From positions 1 through 16,792 of the forward strand of contig CAMFZK010000006.1 of the NCBI GenBank assembly GCA_946006915.1: a stretch of 16,792 nt of DNA, written 5' to 3'. Made by a program: the position numbers and the translations under genes. The notes under the pieces are model-generated. The model was given only the letters and a program-made list of their open reading frames with translations, did not search any database and was not told the origin of the DNA. Source of the DNA: an uncultured Clostridia bacterium (lineage in GTDB: Bacteria > Bacillota > Clostridia > Oscillospirales > Acutalibacteraceae). The stretch's first letter is position 1. Each line of letters starts with the position of its first letter. Shown one piece after another: positions 1-8,100 of this stretch.

Positions 1-44
1 CACAAGGAGTATCGTCGGCAGCGTCAGATGTGTATAAGAGACAG
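1..44 (+). other. Illumina Nextera i5 adapter (sequencing artefact)
   Basis: Positions 12-44 match the Nextera read-1 transposase adapter, including the 19-base Tn5 mosaic end at 26-44. Positions 4-11 read AAGGAGTA, which is a standard Nextera i5 index (S507 type). Positions 1-3 (CAC) are the end of the P5 flow-cell sequence. The order P5 end, index, adapter is that of a library molecule, not of a natural transposon. Genomic sequence starts at about 45. Confidence 0.97.
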
Positions 45-934
45 CTCTTAGAACCATGGGCGATGTGGATGTTTTAATAAACCGACGTGATACCGAAAAA
101 GTGAATATACTATTGCAAAAGCTCGGTTACACTACGAATGATGATATTTTCAAAGAAGATGGTCATATTGGATATAAGCGTGAGATTAGCGGCACATTAT
201 CAATTTGTGAAGTGCATTTTGTTATTAACGGTATACCCGATTCTTTGGCTGATATTTTTGAAAGATATATTGGTAATATTTTAGATAATACCAAAGAAAT
301 AACTGTTGCAAACGGAAAGCGCCGGGTTCCAAGTGATTTTCATCACGGAATTGTTTTGCTTTTGCACACGGCAGGCCATTTAACGAGTGAGGGAGTGGGA
401 CTTCGTCATTTATGCGACTGGGCGGTTTTTGCGAATAGTTTTTCAGATGATGAATTTGTAAATTTGTTTGAAATTCCGCTCAAAGAAATGGGACTGTGGC
501 GGTTTGCACAGTTATTGACCCTTTGTTGCGAGAGGTATTTAGGTATAGATAAAAAACAATGGGCAGGCGAGGCAGAGGAGAGTTTAATAGACAATATTAT
601 TGCCGATATTATGAACGGCGGTAATTTTGGATTTAAAGATAAAGACCGATACGGGCAGATTAAGTATATCTCCGACCGAGAGGCTCACAAGGTGAGCGAT
701 AAAGGGACTTTCCGCCAACTTTTGTCAAGCATAAATTCAAAGGCGAAAACGGAATATAAATTTGCTAAAAACTGCAAATTACTGTTGCCGTTTGCATGGG
801 TTGCGGTGATTTTTAATTATTTGTTTCTAGTACTAACCCGCAAACGCAAGTTGGATAATTTAAACACCGTTAATTCTGCAAAGTATAGGCAAAGACTTTA
901 CAATGAATTTAAACTTTTCGAAAAAAGCGAATAG
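45..934 (+). CDS. Nucleotidyltransferase family protein (PF14907-like), 5'-truncated
   Basis: The frame is open back to the adapter junction (LRT precedes the first Met codon at 56), so that Met is internal and the N-terminus is lost at the artificial edge. The visible part begins in the nucleotidyltransferase core: GDVDVLI supplies the metal-binding Asp pair, while the upstream GS loop is missing. The motif LLLHTAGHLTSEGVGLRHLCDW is split here as HTAGH and EGVGLRHLCDW, and it is typical of the uncharacterised nucleotidyltransferase family PF14907. A hydrophobic stretch lies near residues 244-262 of the reading from 56, and the C-terminus is basic. The substrate is unknown. Family members occur near HPr-kinase-like and PqqD-like proteins in exopolysaccharide and lasso-peptide loci, and both partners occur here from 8472 on. 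A terminator follows at 956-985. The family call is from remembered motifs. Confidence 0.8.
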
Positions 935-955
935 TATTTATCTTGTATCATTCTA

Positions 956-985
956 CCGGCATTTCGTTTTGAAGTGTCGGTTTTT
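956..985 (+). terminator. Rho-independent terminator after the nucleotidyltransferase
   Basis: A 10-bp stem pairs 956-965 with 971-980 (two G-T wobbles), with a 5-base loop and a TTTTT tail at 981-985. It lies 22 bases after the stop codon at 934. The minus strand has no T run after the stem, so it probably works only for the plus strand. Confidence 0.75.
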
Positions 986-1045
986 GCTATTCTAATATCG
1001 AAATCTTGAAAAATATGTAATTGGGTGCGTTTGCACCCGTAGAAA

Positions 1046-1216
1046 CTATATGGCTTTTTGTTGTTTGCGTTTGCGGTCGCAACGGCTTTCAATTGCTAAA
1101 ATCATTTTGTCCCGTTGCTCTACCGTAATGAGCTTCTTTTCAAACAGAACTTCATTATAGTATTTCAGCCATATTTCTTCCGCCATAATTTCGTGTTTAG
1201 CCTCAAGGTTTTGCAT
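1046..1216 (-). CDS. Small SHOCT-like protein, 56 aa, possibly a mobile-element remnant
   Basis: An ATG at 1216 on the minus strand opens a 56-codon frame ending in TAG at 1046. A strong Shine-Dalgarno AAGGAGGA sits just upstream at 1223-1230. The protein is charged and helical. It has an aromatic segment, EIWLKYYNEVLFEKK, then LITVEQRDKMILAIE, then a Lys/Arg-rich tail. The pattern of a hydrophobic helix, a turn with I-T, then E-x-x-x-K-M resembles short SHOCT-like proteins, which in Clostridia often sit beside serine recombinases of integrative elements. No recombinase is visible here, so it may be a leftover. A perfect 6-bp hairpin at 1023-1038 lies just past the stop but lacks a clear T tail. 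The good ribosome binding site and intact frame argue for a real gene. The family assignment is a guess. Confidence 0.55.
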   Translation of the reverse strand: MQNLEAKHEIMAEEIWLKYYNEVLFEKKLITVEQRDKMILAIESRCDRKRKQQKAI

Positions 1217-1343
1217 TTTCTTTCCTCCTTTTTTAGTATGTCAAAATTTGAGGGAGCTTAGTCAATTTGAATTTCTCCTTCATTTATTTATTTGGCCACT
1301 AAAAATATGGGAAATTTCTTTTTCGCGTTTCAAGTAAACATTA

Positions 1344-1371
1344 ACAGCACCTATTCGAAGATAAGTGCTGT
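1344..1371. repeat. Short inverted repeat (hairpin)
   Basis: ACAGCAC at 1344-1350 pairs perfectly with GTGCTGT at 1365-1371. Three further A-T pairs can form inside it around a TCGAAG loop. The sequence after it is A-rich, not T-rich, so it is not a normal plus-strand terminator. Its function is unknown. Confidence 0.6.
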
Positions 1372-1855
1372 CAGAATAAAAATATTAAAACTTCAAATAA
1401 AGGGTATCATTACTTTGTCAGAAAGTTATGAGGAGCAAAACAAAGCGAATTAAAATGTGGCATAGGGTTATTTTAGTTATGCCTGCAAAAGAGTTAAAAC
1501 CCGAGTTACCTTTTATGGAGTTAAAAGCAGAGTTAAGAGTTAAAACCGGAATTATATTTTTTAACAATCAAGGAAAAAATATGGAAAACAACATTTGTGC
1601 ATTTCCGCTTGCCCCTTATAGGGTAATTATTGCTAAAGTATAAAATCGTACCTGAAAAGGACTAAAAAGGTATAAAAAAGACCCTCTGCAGTACACTTTT
1701 TCAAAGTACATTCCATCTAACGATGATTCTCGCTTTCTAATGCTCAATAGGGAAAAATCTATAGAGATTGACTTTTATTTTGAAATGACAAGAGTTTTGA
1801 GAGTTTTTTTGCAAGAGATTTTCCTTTCGAAATCACTCTCATTTTGAGCCAAAAA

Positions 1856-1911
1856 GTATCGCTCAAAATTTGAAATTATTTTCATTTATTTGTGACACAT
1901 TTGAGCGATAC
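1856..1911. repeat. Perfect 12-bp inverted repeat with a 32-base spacer
   Basis: GTATCGCTCAAA at 1856-1867 is the exact reverse complement of 1900-1911. Beyond one mismatch the arms extend outward as A4 (1851-1854) against T4 (1913-1916). The spacer is AT-rich. It could be a leftover of a small non-autonomous element or a protein-binding site. No neighbouring gene explains it. Confidence 0.7.
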
Positions 1912-2226
1912 ATTTTCAGTTTTTTATGACAAGGATATTATTATCATTTTGAGATCGATAAGAGGGAGAAAAATCTAAGCATATCTAAAGGTAAATCTGT
2001 CACTCATTTCAAAATGAAAGGCATATAATCATATCGAAACGACAGTTTTGTCTTAAATTAATCTTCTATTAATCTAAAAATAATCTATGACTGTCATTGG
2101 CAAATGAGTATCATATTATCATTGCAAAGCGTAAATCATAGTCATAATAAACCGACACTAATAAAAAATCATTCCCATAAAACAACGGTCTGTCCCCAAA
2201 CGGGTGCATACCGTTGATCTTGAAAG

Positions 2227-2262
2227 AAAAAACAGCAGTCTGTATTTTTACAAACTGCTGTT
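2227..2262 (-). terminator. Terminator of the minus-strand pseudogene
   Basis: The stem AACAGCAGT/ACTGCTGTT (2231-2239 with 2254-2262) continues past one C-A mismatch into TGTA/TACA with a TTTT loop. Read on the minus strand, six T follow the stem (A run at 2227-2232). It lies 16 bases beyond the stop codon of the decayed minus-strand frame, where that gene's terminator would be expected. Plus-strand use is possible but weaker, since only four T follow. Confidence 0.7.
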
Positions 2263-2277
2263 TTGCTACAATTATTT

Positions 2278-2688
2278 CTAGATGATAGGAAGTGCTAATA
2301 GTTTTCTGACTCTGTTCTGCAAGTGATTTTCGATAGCCGTCAAGCGCTCTTCGGGCAGATTGATACTTGGATGACGGGCGAACTTAAACCCGATAAGTTT
2401 CCGAAGCTGATTTTTCTGTTTAGTACCCATAACCTCGGCGCAAATGTTTTCATAAGAAACGCCATAGGGAAAGTTACCGTTATTTTTTTACACCACCAAC
2501 CTAAAGCTATATGTAAACTTCTTCTCGTGGTCGTTTACCCAGCGGTAGTGGCGAGTGAAATTCATATGCCGTACAGGACAGATATTCTTAACCATCTGTC
2601 CGCCGATAGAACCTGCCTGTTTAGAGGTAAGGTCACCGTTGTAACCTTGTTTTAAGTTAACGCCAACCTCCCTTGATGTTCCCGAGTG
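2278..2688 (-). pseudogene. Decayed minus-strand gene with an alpha/beta SASP motif and an in-frame stop
   Basis: Read on the minus strand from about 2688, one frame gives TSREVGVNL, then QGYNGDLTSKQAGSIGGQMV, then KNI. This closely fits the C-terminal signature of alpha/beta-type small acid-soluble spore proteins, which coat DNA in spores. The N-terminal half is missing: the frame meets TAA just upstream. After the motif the frame runs on with unrelated sequence (NFTRHYRWVNDHEKKFTYSF), hits TAA at 2490-2488, then stays open in the same frame to TAG at 2280-2278. The last part contains YENICAEVMGTKQKNQLRKL and GFKFARHPSINLPEERLTAIE, and I do not recognise it. A terminator follows. The simplest reading is a deletion joining a spore-protein gene to another gene, followed by a nonsense mutation. 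The SASP resemblance is fairly sure; the rest is not. Confidence 0.6.
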
Positions 2689-2848
2689 TTATTAAAATCG
2701 TTAAAAAATCAATACATAGACGAGTCGAACCACTGTAATGACACTCGAAAATTGCATATAAATTATATTGACTTTTATTAAAAGTACCACTAATTAAAGT
2801 GTAAAATACAAACAGGATTTTTAATGCTATCTTAATAGGGGAAGAACA

Positions 2849-2971
2849 ATGTTAAAAGAAATATCGGAAGAAGATTGGAAACTTTTCAAAGTAAAACTAA
2901 CCGATTGGCAATAAAGTTATATTGATAAGCTTAATCGCGAATATATCGAAATACTATCGTCAAGCGACTAA
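2849..2971 (+). pseudogene. Broken small gene with an internal nonsense codon
   Basis: After GGGGAAG at 2838-2844 an ATG at 2849 starts MLKEISEEDWKLFKVKLTDW, then Q and TAA (2912-2914). The same frame resumes as SYIDKLNREYIEILSSSD and stops at 2969-2971. The two halves read as one continuous charged helical protein, of a short type I recall as common in Clostridia and usually somewhat longer at its C-terminus. A single G-to-T change (GAA to TAA) would explain the stop. The copy is therefore probably dead and also 3'-truncated. The function of the family is unknown to me. Confidence 0.6.
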
Positions 2972-3008
2972 GGTTATTTAGAATATTGAGTAGTAAGAAT
3001 TATTTAAC

Positions 3009-3037
3009 TTGAAGTTAAGATTTGAAGGTGGTATAAT
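3009..3037 (+). promoter_or_regulatory. Extended -10 promoter of the diguanylate cyclase gene
   Basis: The -35 TTGAAG is at 3009-3014, the spacer is 17 bases, and the -10 TATAAT is at 3032-3037, preceded by the TG of an extended -10 at 3029-3030. Transcription should start near 3044, giving a leader of about 29 bases with a GGGGGTG ribosome binding site at 3061-3067. Confidence 0.8.
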
Positions 3038-3072
3038 AAACGGGATATTTAATTCCGGTTGGGGGTGTTTAA

Positions 3073-4689
3073 ATGAAGCAAAAATCACAATTCAATCTAA
3101 AAAGTATTACGCTTGCGGCATATTTTGCGACAACCCTGCTGTTTGTTGCTTTCACGGTTTATATGACAGCGTTTAAAAACAATACTGTTTACAGTGACCG
3201 CAATATCGCTTCATATAAAACGGTGAATAATTATACGGAACAAGAAATCAAGGATGAGTCAGCCCCCATAGGCGTGCGTAAGGAATACCGTTTTGAAATC
3301 GGGGATATGGATAACAGCGAAAGTTGCCTGATGTTTTATATTGTACATAGTTATGCCGAGGTTCGATTAGACGGTGAGTTGATTTACCGACTTACGGCGG
3401 GGGATAATGCCGGTATAGGAAATTCTCCGAGCAGTAACTGGGTTGTGGTTCCGCTTTACCGGTCGGACGTTGGCAGAACGGTTACCGTAACCGTAACCCC
3501 TGTTTATAAAAGCGTACTAAATAGGGGAGTAGCGTTTGAAATCGGCTCAAGATACGCTGTTTTTATGCAAAGATTAAAGACGGATTTGCCCCAGATAATA
3601 CTTTCCTCGCTGTGTATTATAATGGGAATACTGCTTATTATCGTACAACTCTGCTTTATAGCAAACAAGCGTACATCATCCTTCGATATGTTGTATTTTG
3701 GAATTTTTTCCCTGCTTGTGGGAATTTGGAGGATTACTGATACCCGTTTTTCGCCCGTAATTTTTGAAAAATCCACCGCTGCATTAGGGTATATTACCTT
3801 GGCAGCACTGTTTATAATGCCGATTCCGCTGCTGTTGTTTGTGGATGAACGGCATACCGGCAAATGCCATATCCTGTTAAGGATTACTGCTATTGCAAAC
3901 TCTTTCGTAGCGTTTGCCGCTTTTATAGGTCAGATAACGGGTATTGCAGACCTGCGCGAAACTCTTCCGGTGTGCCATATAATGATTATTGCGGATATTG
4001 CGGTATTGGTTGTTATTTTCTTATACAATATTCGCAAAAGAAAAAAAGAAATCAACACAAATATATTTATTATTCTGCTTATATTGTGCTGTATTACAGA
4101 TTTGGTTTATTTTTATTTTAAGGGTACTTCTTCGGGGCTTATATTCACAACGGTTGCGTTTATAATTTATACACTGTATCTCTTTACGGAAAAAATTTTA
4201 AATATAAACAAAAAGGCATATGTAGACGTGAAAACAAAGTTATATAACAAAGCCCGTTGGGACGAGTATATAAAGGAAAAAATCCCCGAAAGCGAACCCA
4301 TAGGGGTTATGATGTTGGACTTAAACGGTCTTAAGCATACTAATGATACCTACGGTCACAAAGCGGGCGATAAGATGATAGTGAAATTTTCCGAAATTTT
4401 GCGGAACACTTTTGATTCGGGTGAATTTGTATGCCGCTGGGGCGGTGATGAATTTGCCGTTGTTATAAGAAATGCCGACTTCCAAAAGATGGAGCAATAC
4501 AACCTTGATATACACAGAGCGGTAGAAGATTATAACAGTTCGGGTGCCAGATATCCCATATATTTTGCCTGCGGATATGCACTGTCGTCAGAGTTTCCCG
4601 GTATTTCAAGAAATGAACTCCTCACCAAGGCAGATGAACGTATGTACAGCAATAAACAGAAATGGTACGATAAACAGACTAATATATAA
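3073..4689 (+). CDS. Membrane diguanylate cyclase (7TM-DISM-like sensor plus GGDEF)
   Basis: The protein has 538 residues. It joins two GTP into cyclic di-GMP at the inner face of the membrane. A first membrane helix lies near residues 13-33. An extracellular beta-rich domain follows at about 34-170, resembling the ligand-binding part of 7TM-DISM receptors. Some seven membrane helices span about 174-372, and the C-terminal 150 residues form a GGDEF domain. The active-site motif is intact: GGDEF at residues 457-461 in CRWGGDEFAVV. Upstream, DLNGLKHTND carries the metal-binding Asp and substrate-binding Asn. The inhibitory I-site (RxxD, just before the active site in many cyclases) is absent; the place reads DSGE. 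The extracellular ligand is unknown. The ATG at 3073 fits the promoter and ribosome binding site. No clear terminator follows before the riboswitch promoter 27 bases on, so readthrough into the aptamer is possible. Confidence 0.92.
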   Translation: MKQKSQFNLKSITLAAYFATTLLFVAFTVYMTAFKNNTVYSDRNIASYKTVNNYTEQEIKDESAPIGVRKEYRFEIGDMDNSESCLMFYIVHSYAEVRLDGELIYRLTAGDNAGIGNSPSSNWVVVPLYRSDVGRTVTVTVTPVYKSVLNRGVAFEIGSRYAVFMQRLKTDLPQIILSSLCIIMGILLIIVQLCFIANKRTSSFDMLYFGIFSLLVGIWRITDTRFSPVIFEKSTAALGYITLAALFIMPIPLLLFVDERHTGKCHILLRITAIANSFVAFAAFIGQITGIADLRETLPVCHIMIIADIAVLVVIFLYNIRKRKKEINTNIFIILLILCCITDLVYFYFKGTSSGLIFTTVAFIIYTLYLFTEKILNINKKAYVDVKTKLYNKARWDEYIKEKIPESEPIGVMMLDLNGLKHTNDTYGHKAGDKMIVKFSEILRNTFDSGEFVCRWGGDEFAVVIRNADFQKMEQYNLDIHRAVEDYNSSGARYPIYFACGYALSSEFPGISRNELLTKADERMYSNKQKWYDKQTNI

Positions 4690-4715
4690 AAATACTCCTT
4701 GAGTTTCTAAAACGC

Positions 4716-4744
4716 TTGACATTTTACCAATTACTGAATATAAT
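4716..4744 (+). promoter_or_regulatory. Consensus promoter of the riboswitch RNA
   Basis: A perfect TTGACA at 4716-4721, a 17-base spacer and a perfect TATAAT at 4739-4744. The expected start is near 4751, immediately before the first aptamer helix. This is the strongest promoter by sequence in the window. Confidence 0.9.
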
Positions 4745-4753
4745 AAATAGGAT

Positions 4754-4850
4754 AAAAATTATACTCAGTAAACTTATCGAAAGATAGGGACACAAAGCTA
4801 TGGGGCTAAGGCAAAGTTTTATTTGTTATGCTTGCCAGGTTGCAATTTTT
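4754..4850 (+). ncRNA. Cyclic di-GMP-I (GEMM-I) riboswitch aptamer
   Basis: The core matches the GEMM-I class. Helix CTTATC/GATAGG carries a GAAA tetraloop (4773-4788). The conserved GGACACAAAGC follows (4788-4798), then a TATGG/CTAAGG region resembling the tetraloop receptor, and the conserved GCCAGGTTGC (4834-4843). The closing helix pairs 4754-4763 with 4841-4850, with one mismatch and one G-T pair. Its 3' strand is the same sequence that forms the left arm of the terminator at 4836-4879, so the two structures exclude each other. Ligand binding should favour the aptamer and prevent termination, which makes an ON switch. The first gene downstream is the surface protein at 5119. The class is recognised from sequence; the switch direction is inferred from base pairing. 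Confidence 0.92.
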
Positions 4851-4879
4851 TTAAAAGGAAAATTGCAACCTGTTTTTTT
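4836..4879 (+). terminator. Riboswitch expression platform: intrinsic terminator
   Basis: A perfect 14-bp stem pairs CAGGTTGCAATTTT (4836-4849) with 4859-4872 around a 9-base loop, followed by seven T (4873-4879). The left arm contains the conserved 3' end of the aptamer, so the terminator competes with the ligand-bound fold. It would also end any transcript reading through from the cyclase gene. Confidence 0.92.
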
Positions 4880-5001
4880 ATTTTTGGAATAAAAAAATAT
4901 TGGAATATTGCTTTATATGGGTAAAAATGTATAAAATCCAGCCACACTGTTTTTAGTTTTTAACGCCTTTATATGAAAGTAAAAATAATACTTCGTTTCG
5001 C

Positions 5002-5030
5002 TTGAATTTTAAGGGCTTTTATGATATAAT
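5002..5030 (+). promoter_or_regulatory. Second, riboswitch-independent promoter upstream of the surface protein
   Basis: TTGAAT at 5002-5007, a 17-base spacer and TATAAT at 5025-5030, with the TG of an extended -10 at 5022-5023. Initiation would fall near 5037, downstream of the riboswitch terminator. The leader would be about 80 bases and end in the AGGAGAGG ribosome binding site at 5105-5112. It would give the gene expression that does not pass the switch. Confidence 0.7.
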
Positions 5031-5118
5031 AAAATGAATATTTTGCGTTAATATTTTAAACGTTTTAATTGTTAATAATACGAAAAAGATATATTTTTCC
5101 CGAAAGGAGAGGCCTTCA

Positions 5119-8100
5119 ATGAAAGACGGGAATAAAAAGACAATAAACACAGAAAAAATCCGTGGAGTTATAGCAAGGGTTTTGCTTATTGCGGTTGCGT
5201 GCGCAGGAATTGCTTATGCGGCGGATAATACATCTGCCGGTGAAACTAAACTGCAAAACGGTAGTTTTGAAGACGGACCGACATTTACCGGCAATTATTC
5301 ACAGCCTGATCAGGGCAGTGTTCCCTATTGGAACACAACGGCATTCCAAGGGAAAATTGAACTTTTAAAAACAAATACAGGAACATATATTCCGGGTGTA
5401 ACCGTAACGCCTTCTGACGGAGATTATGCCGCCGAACTTAATGCGGACGAGGAAAGCACCCTTTACCAGAATGTTAAAACATCCCCGTCAAGCGTTTATG
5501 AATGGGGCTTGGATCACGGCGCGCGTAACGGAAAGGATATAATGGCGTTGGTTATCGGTCCCAAGCAGAGCGTTGACCCTTCAAAGCCCAGTAAAGATGG
5601 GCGAGATCAGTTTATGCAGATGGTTGACTGGCTTAAAGACCCCAAAAAGAATAACGCAATCAGCGAGGAAATTAACACGATTAAGTCGGGGAAAACTCCG
5701 AAGCAGTACACTGTTTACAGTAAAAAGTTTGCCGCAAGCGGTGCTTTTAAAGATAATGCGGGAAATAACGCTTTTAGTTTAACACCAAGTACCATTTATA
5801 CCGAAGAATGGCATATCTGGATTATGGCGAGCAGTAAGGCGACAAGCGGAACTAACCCTTGGAACTCCTACGGATCCAATGCCGAGGGCTCGGCGGGAAG
5901 TTCTACAGACACGGGCAATACAAATGTAGATTTAAGCAAGTATTATCTTTATACCGTTCCCGCAGGTCAAACTGAAACGGTATTCGGTTTTGTATCGGTA
6001 GGTTATGAAGGTTCTTCGGCAGGAAGCGGAAATGCCAAAACCTACGGTAACTTCCTTGATAATATCAACTTCCAACTTTATCATCCGCTTTCAGGCAGTA
6101 CTACCGTACACGGCAGCGCAGTTATAGGCGGAAGTAACGGAACAACCGAGGGTACAGGGGCGGATAGCGGACACCAGATTACCATAGGCAGCAAGTTGGT
6201 AACATACGTAACCGACGGAGAACAACTTAAAATTCAGGCGGTTATCAAAAGTAAAGACGCAGCTGAAGGTTGTGAATTTGTCGGCGTATATTCTACCGTA
6301 CTGGACAAAAACGGAAAGCCGCAAACTACTTTTTTGAAGTTGGCAGGAAACGAAATTGAAGATACCGGTAATTTAACAAATGAGGAGAAAAAGGGTAAAT
6401 GGATAAAATCCACCAATACGGACGGTGATATCATTTATACCTATTATCTGGATAACGTAACTTCGCCAACCGACCTGCACTTTGTATTTATCAAGAGTCC
6501 TACCATTACCTACGACCCCAACGGCGGTAAAGATTATGTAGTAGAAAGGAAATATAATACAGACGAAGCCGCTAATGTTTACAGTTTTAAGCCCGCCGCA
6601 GACGTTCCGGATACAGAAGCGGGGACTTCAAGCACATTTATTTCTCCTTATGTTTCTTATGCGGCAGAGGCGCCGGATGGAAAAGACGGTTGGAAATTTA
6701 TGGGTTGGCTGCTTACCGGAGACACTGTTGAAAATGTGCCGTCGGATAAACAGGTAAACGCAGACCAATTGGGAAATATGATACTTTCTGCCGATCATAC
6801 AATCGCCTGTGATTATGAGTTAAAGACAGGTGAGGGCGAAAATACTAAAGAACAGTATTTTAAGATTTATAACGGCAAGGTAGATTTGACAAAAACTATA
6901 AACAAGAACGGTGATGAGGTTACGGGCGTAACCTGGAGCAATAACGGCGCAAAAAAAGTTTACGCCAATGTCCACCAGGGTATTACCTTGGTGGCGCAAT
7001 GGAGATGGTTACAGGCATTTATTCCGCAAGAGCATAACGCCCTAAATTACGAAAATTCCGATGTAGGCGGAACGGTTGAAATAACAAGTGTGACCGACAC
7101 CTCGGATAAAAATTACAACGCCGAATATAATAAAAACGGCGGAAAATCTTACCACGCCGCAACAGACGAAACTATAGTGGCAAAAGCCACAGCCAATACG
7201 GGTTACACCTTTGAGGGTTGGTATGATAATGCCGGTAATCTGGTTACAACACAGGATACTATAAGTTATATTGAAACCAAAGAAGGTGTAAACACCTATT
7301 ACGCAAGATTTTCGAACAGTGTTACCCAAACCTATATCCGCCAGATAGAAGTTGACGGCAAATGGGTTGAAATCACGGATAATAACATAGGAATTATTGA
7401 CCGTTATACCTATACCGACGCAAGAGGTAAGTCGATTAGTGCCACCGCAACGGATAAGGACAATTACAAATTTTTAGGTTGGTATGATGAAAACGGTAAT
7501 TTTGTTACACAAAATAACACTTTAAGTTATACCACAACAGGTAATGCAACCTATTACGCAAGGTTCAAACCGGCATATTACGCAAAATTTGTTGCACAGA
7601 CAAAGCAAGCAGACGGTAGCTTTAAGACCGATACGGTTGGTGGTAAGGTCTCGGTTGATTCGGCAAAGAATTTTGACGGATGCACAGTCAGTTCAACCGC
7701 AACGCCCGCCAGAAACGCAAAATTCCTTGGTTGGTATGACAAGGACGGTAAGCAGTTGACAACTAACAAAACTTATTCTCCCACGGTTACAAAAGCAAAT
7801 AAAAATACAATCTACTATGCACGGTTTGAAATATTGTTTAAAGAGGACAGCAAAGCGTATCTTTCCTTTGTTGCGGAAAGTGAAAATGTAACTATCCCCG
7901 ATGCTTTTAAAAACAGTGACACAGGTACGGTTAAGAATAATAAAAAATACGGCAGAGATGACAAACTCGGCAATACAATCTCGACGGGATTTAAGTATAC
8001 AATTTATAACGCCGAAAATATTAGTACTATAAAAATCACAATAAAAGTTCCTAAAAATACCTCCTATGTTAAGATTTGCGACAGTACTAAAGGATTGAAC

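Larger units (their letters stand above)
1217..2226. other. Long stretch without a convincing gene
   Basis: About 1 kb of very AT-rich sequence holding no open frame with both a good ribosome binding site and a recognisable product. It does hold inverted repeats at 1344-1371 and 1856-1911. Weaker ones pair 2086-2092 with 2140-2146, and 2183-2189 with 2210-2216. Short motifs such as TCATTTTGAG recur in both orientations around 1845-2020. The stretch looks like decayed intergenic or mobile-element DNA. No tRNA or CRISPR pattern was seen. Confidence 0.6.

Noticed and set aside
26..44. Tn5-type mosaic end that could suggest a transposon terminus
   Set aside because: It is embedded in the full Nextera adapter with an index, so it is library-derived.
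1216..1265. Promoter for the small minus-strand gene (TTGACA/TTGACT hexamers)
   Set aside because: Neither hexamer has an acceptable -10 at 16-18 bases.
1428..1643. Possible 71-residue plus-strand protein with repeated ELK-type segments
   Set aside because: No good ribosome binding site, low-complexity repeats at the DNA level (GAGTTAAAA), no recognisable family, and it lies in decayed sequence.
2086..2146. Inverted repeat TATGACT/AGTCATA as a mobile-element end
   Set aside because: Seven bases separated by about 47 in very AT-rich DNA is compatible with chance.
2323..2655. Plus-strand 110-codon open frame
   Set aside because: It is antisense to the minus-strand SASP-bearing pseudogene, which has the meaningful protein signature and its own terminator.
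2768..2808. Promoter with TTGACT and a downstream TAAAAT before the broken small gene
   Set aside because: The spacing is about 29 bases, and at 17 bases the hexamer is poor; no alternative pairing was good.
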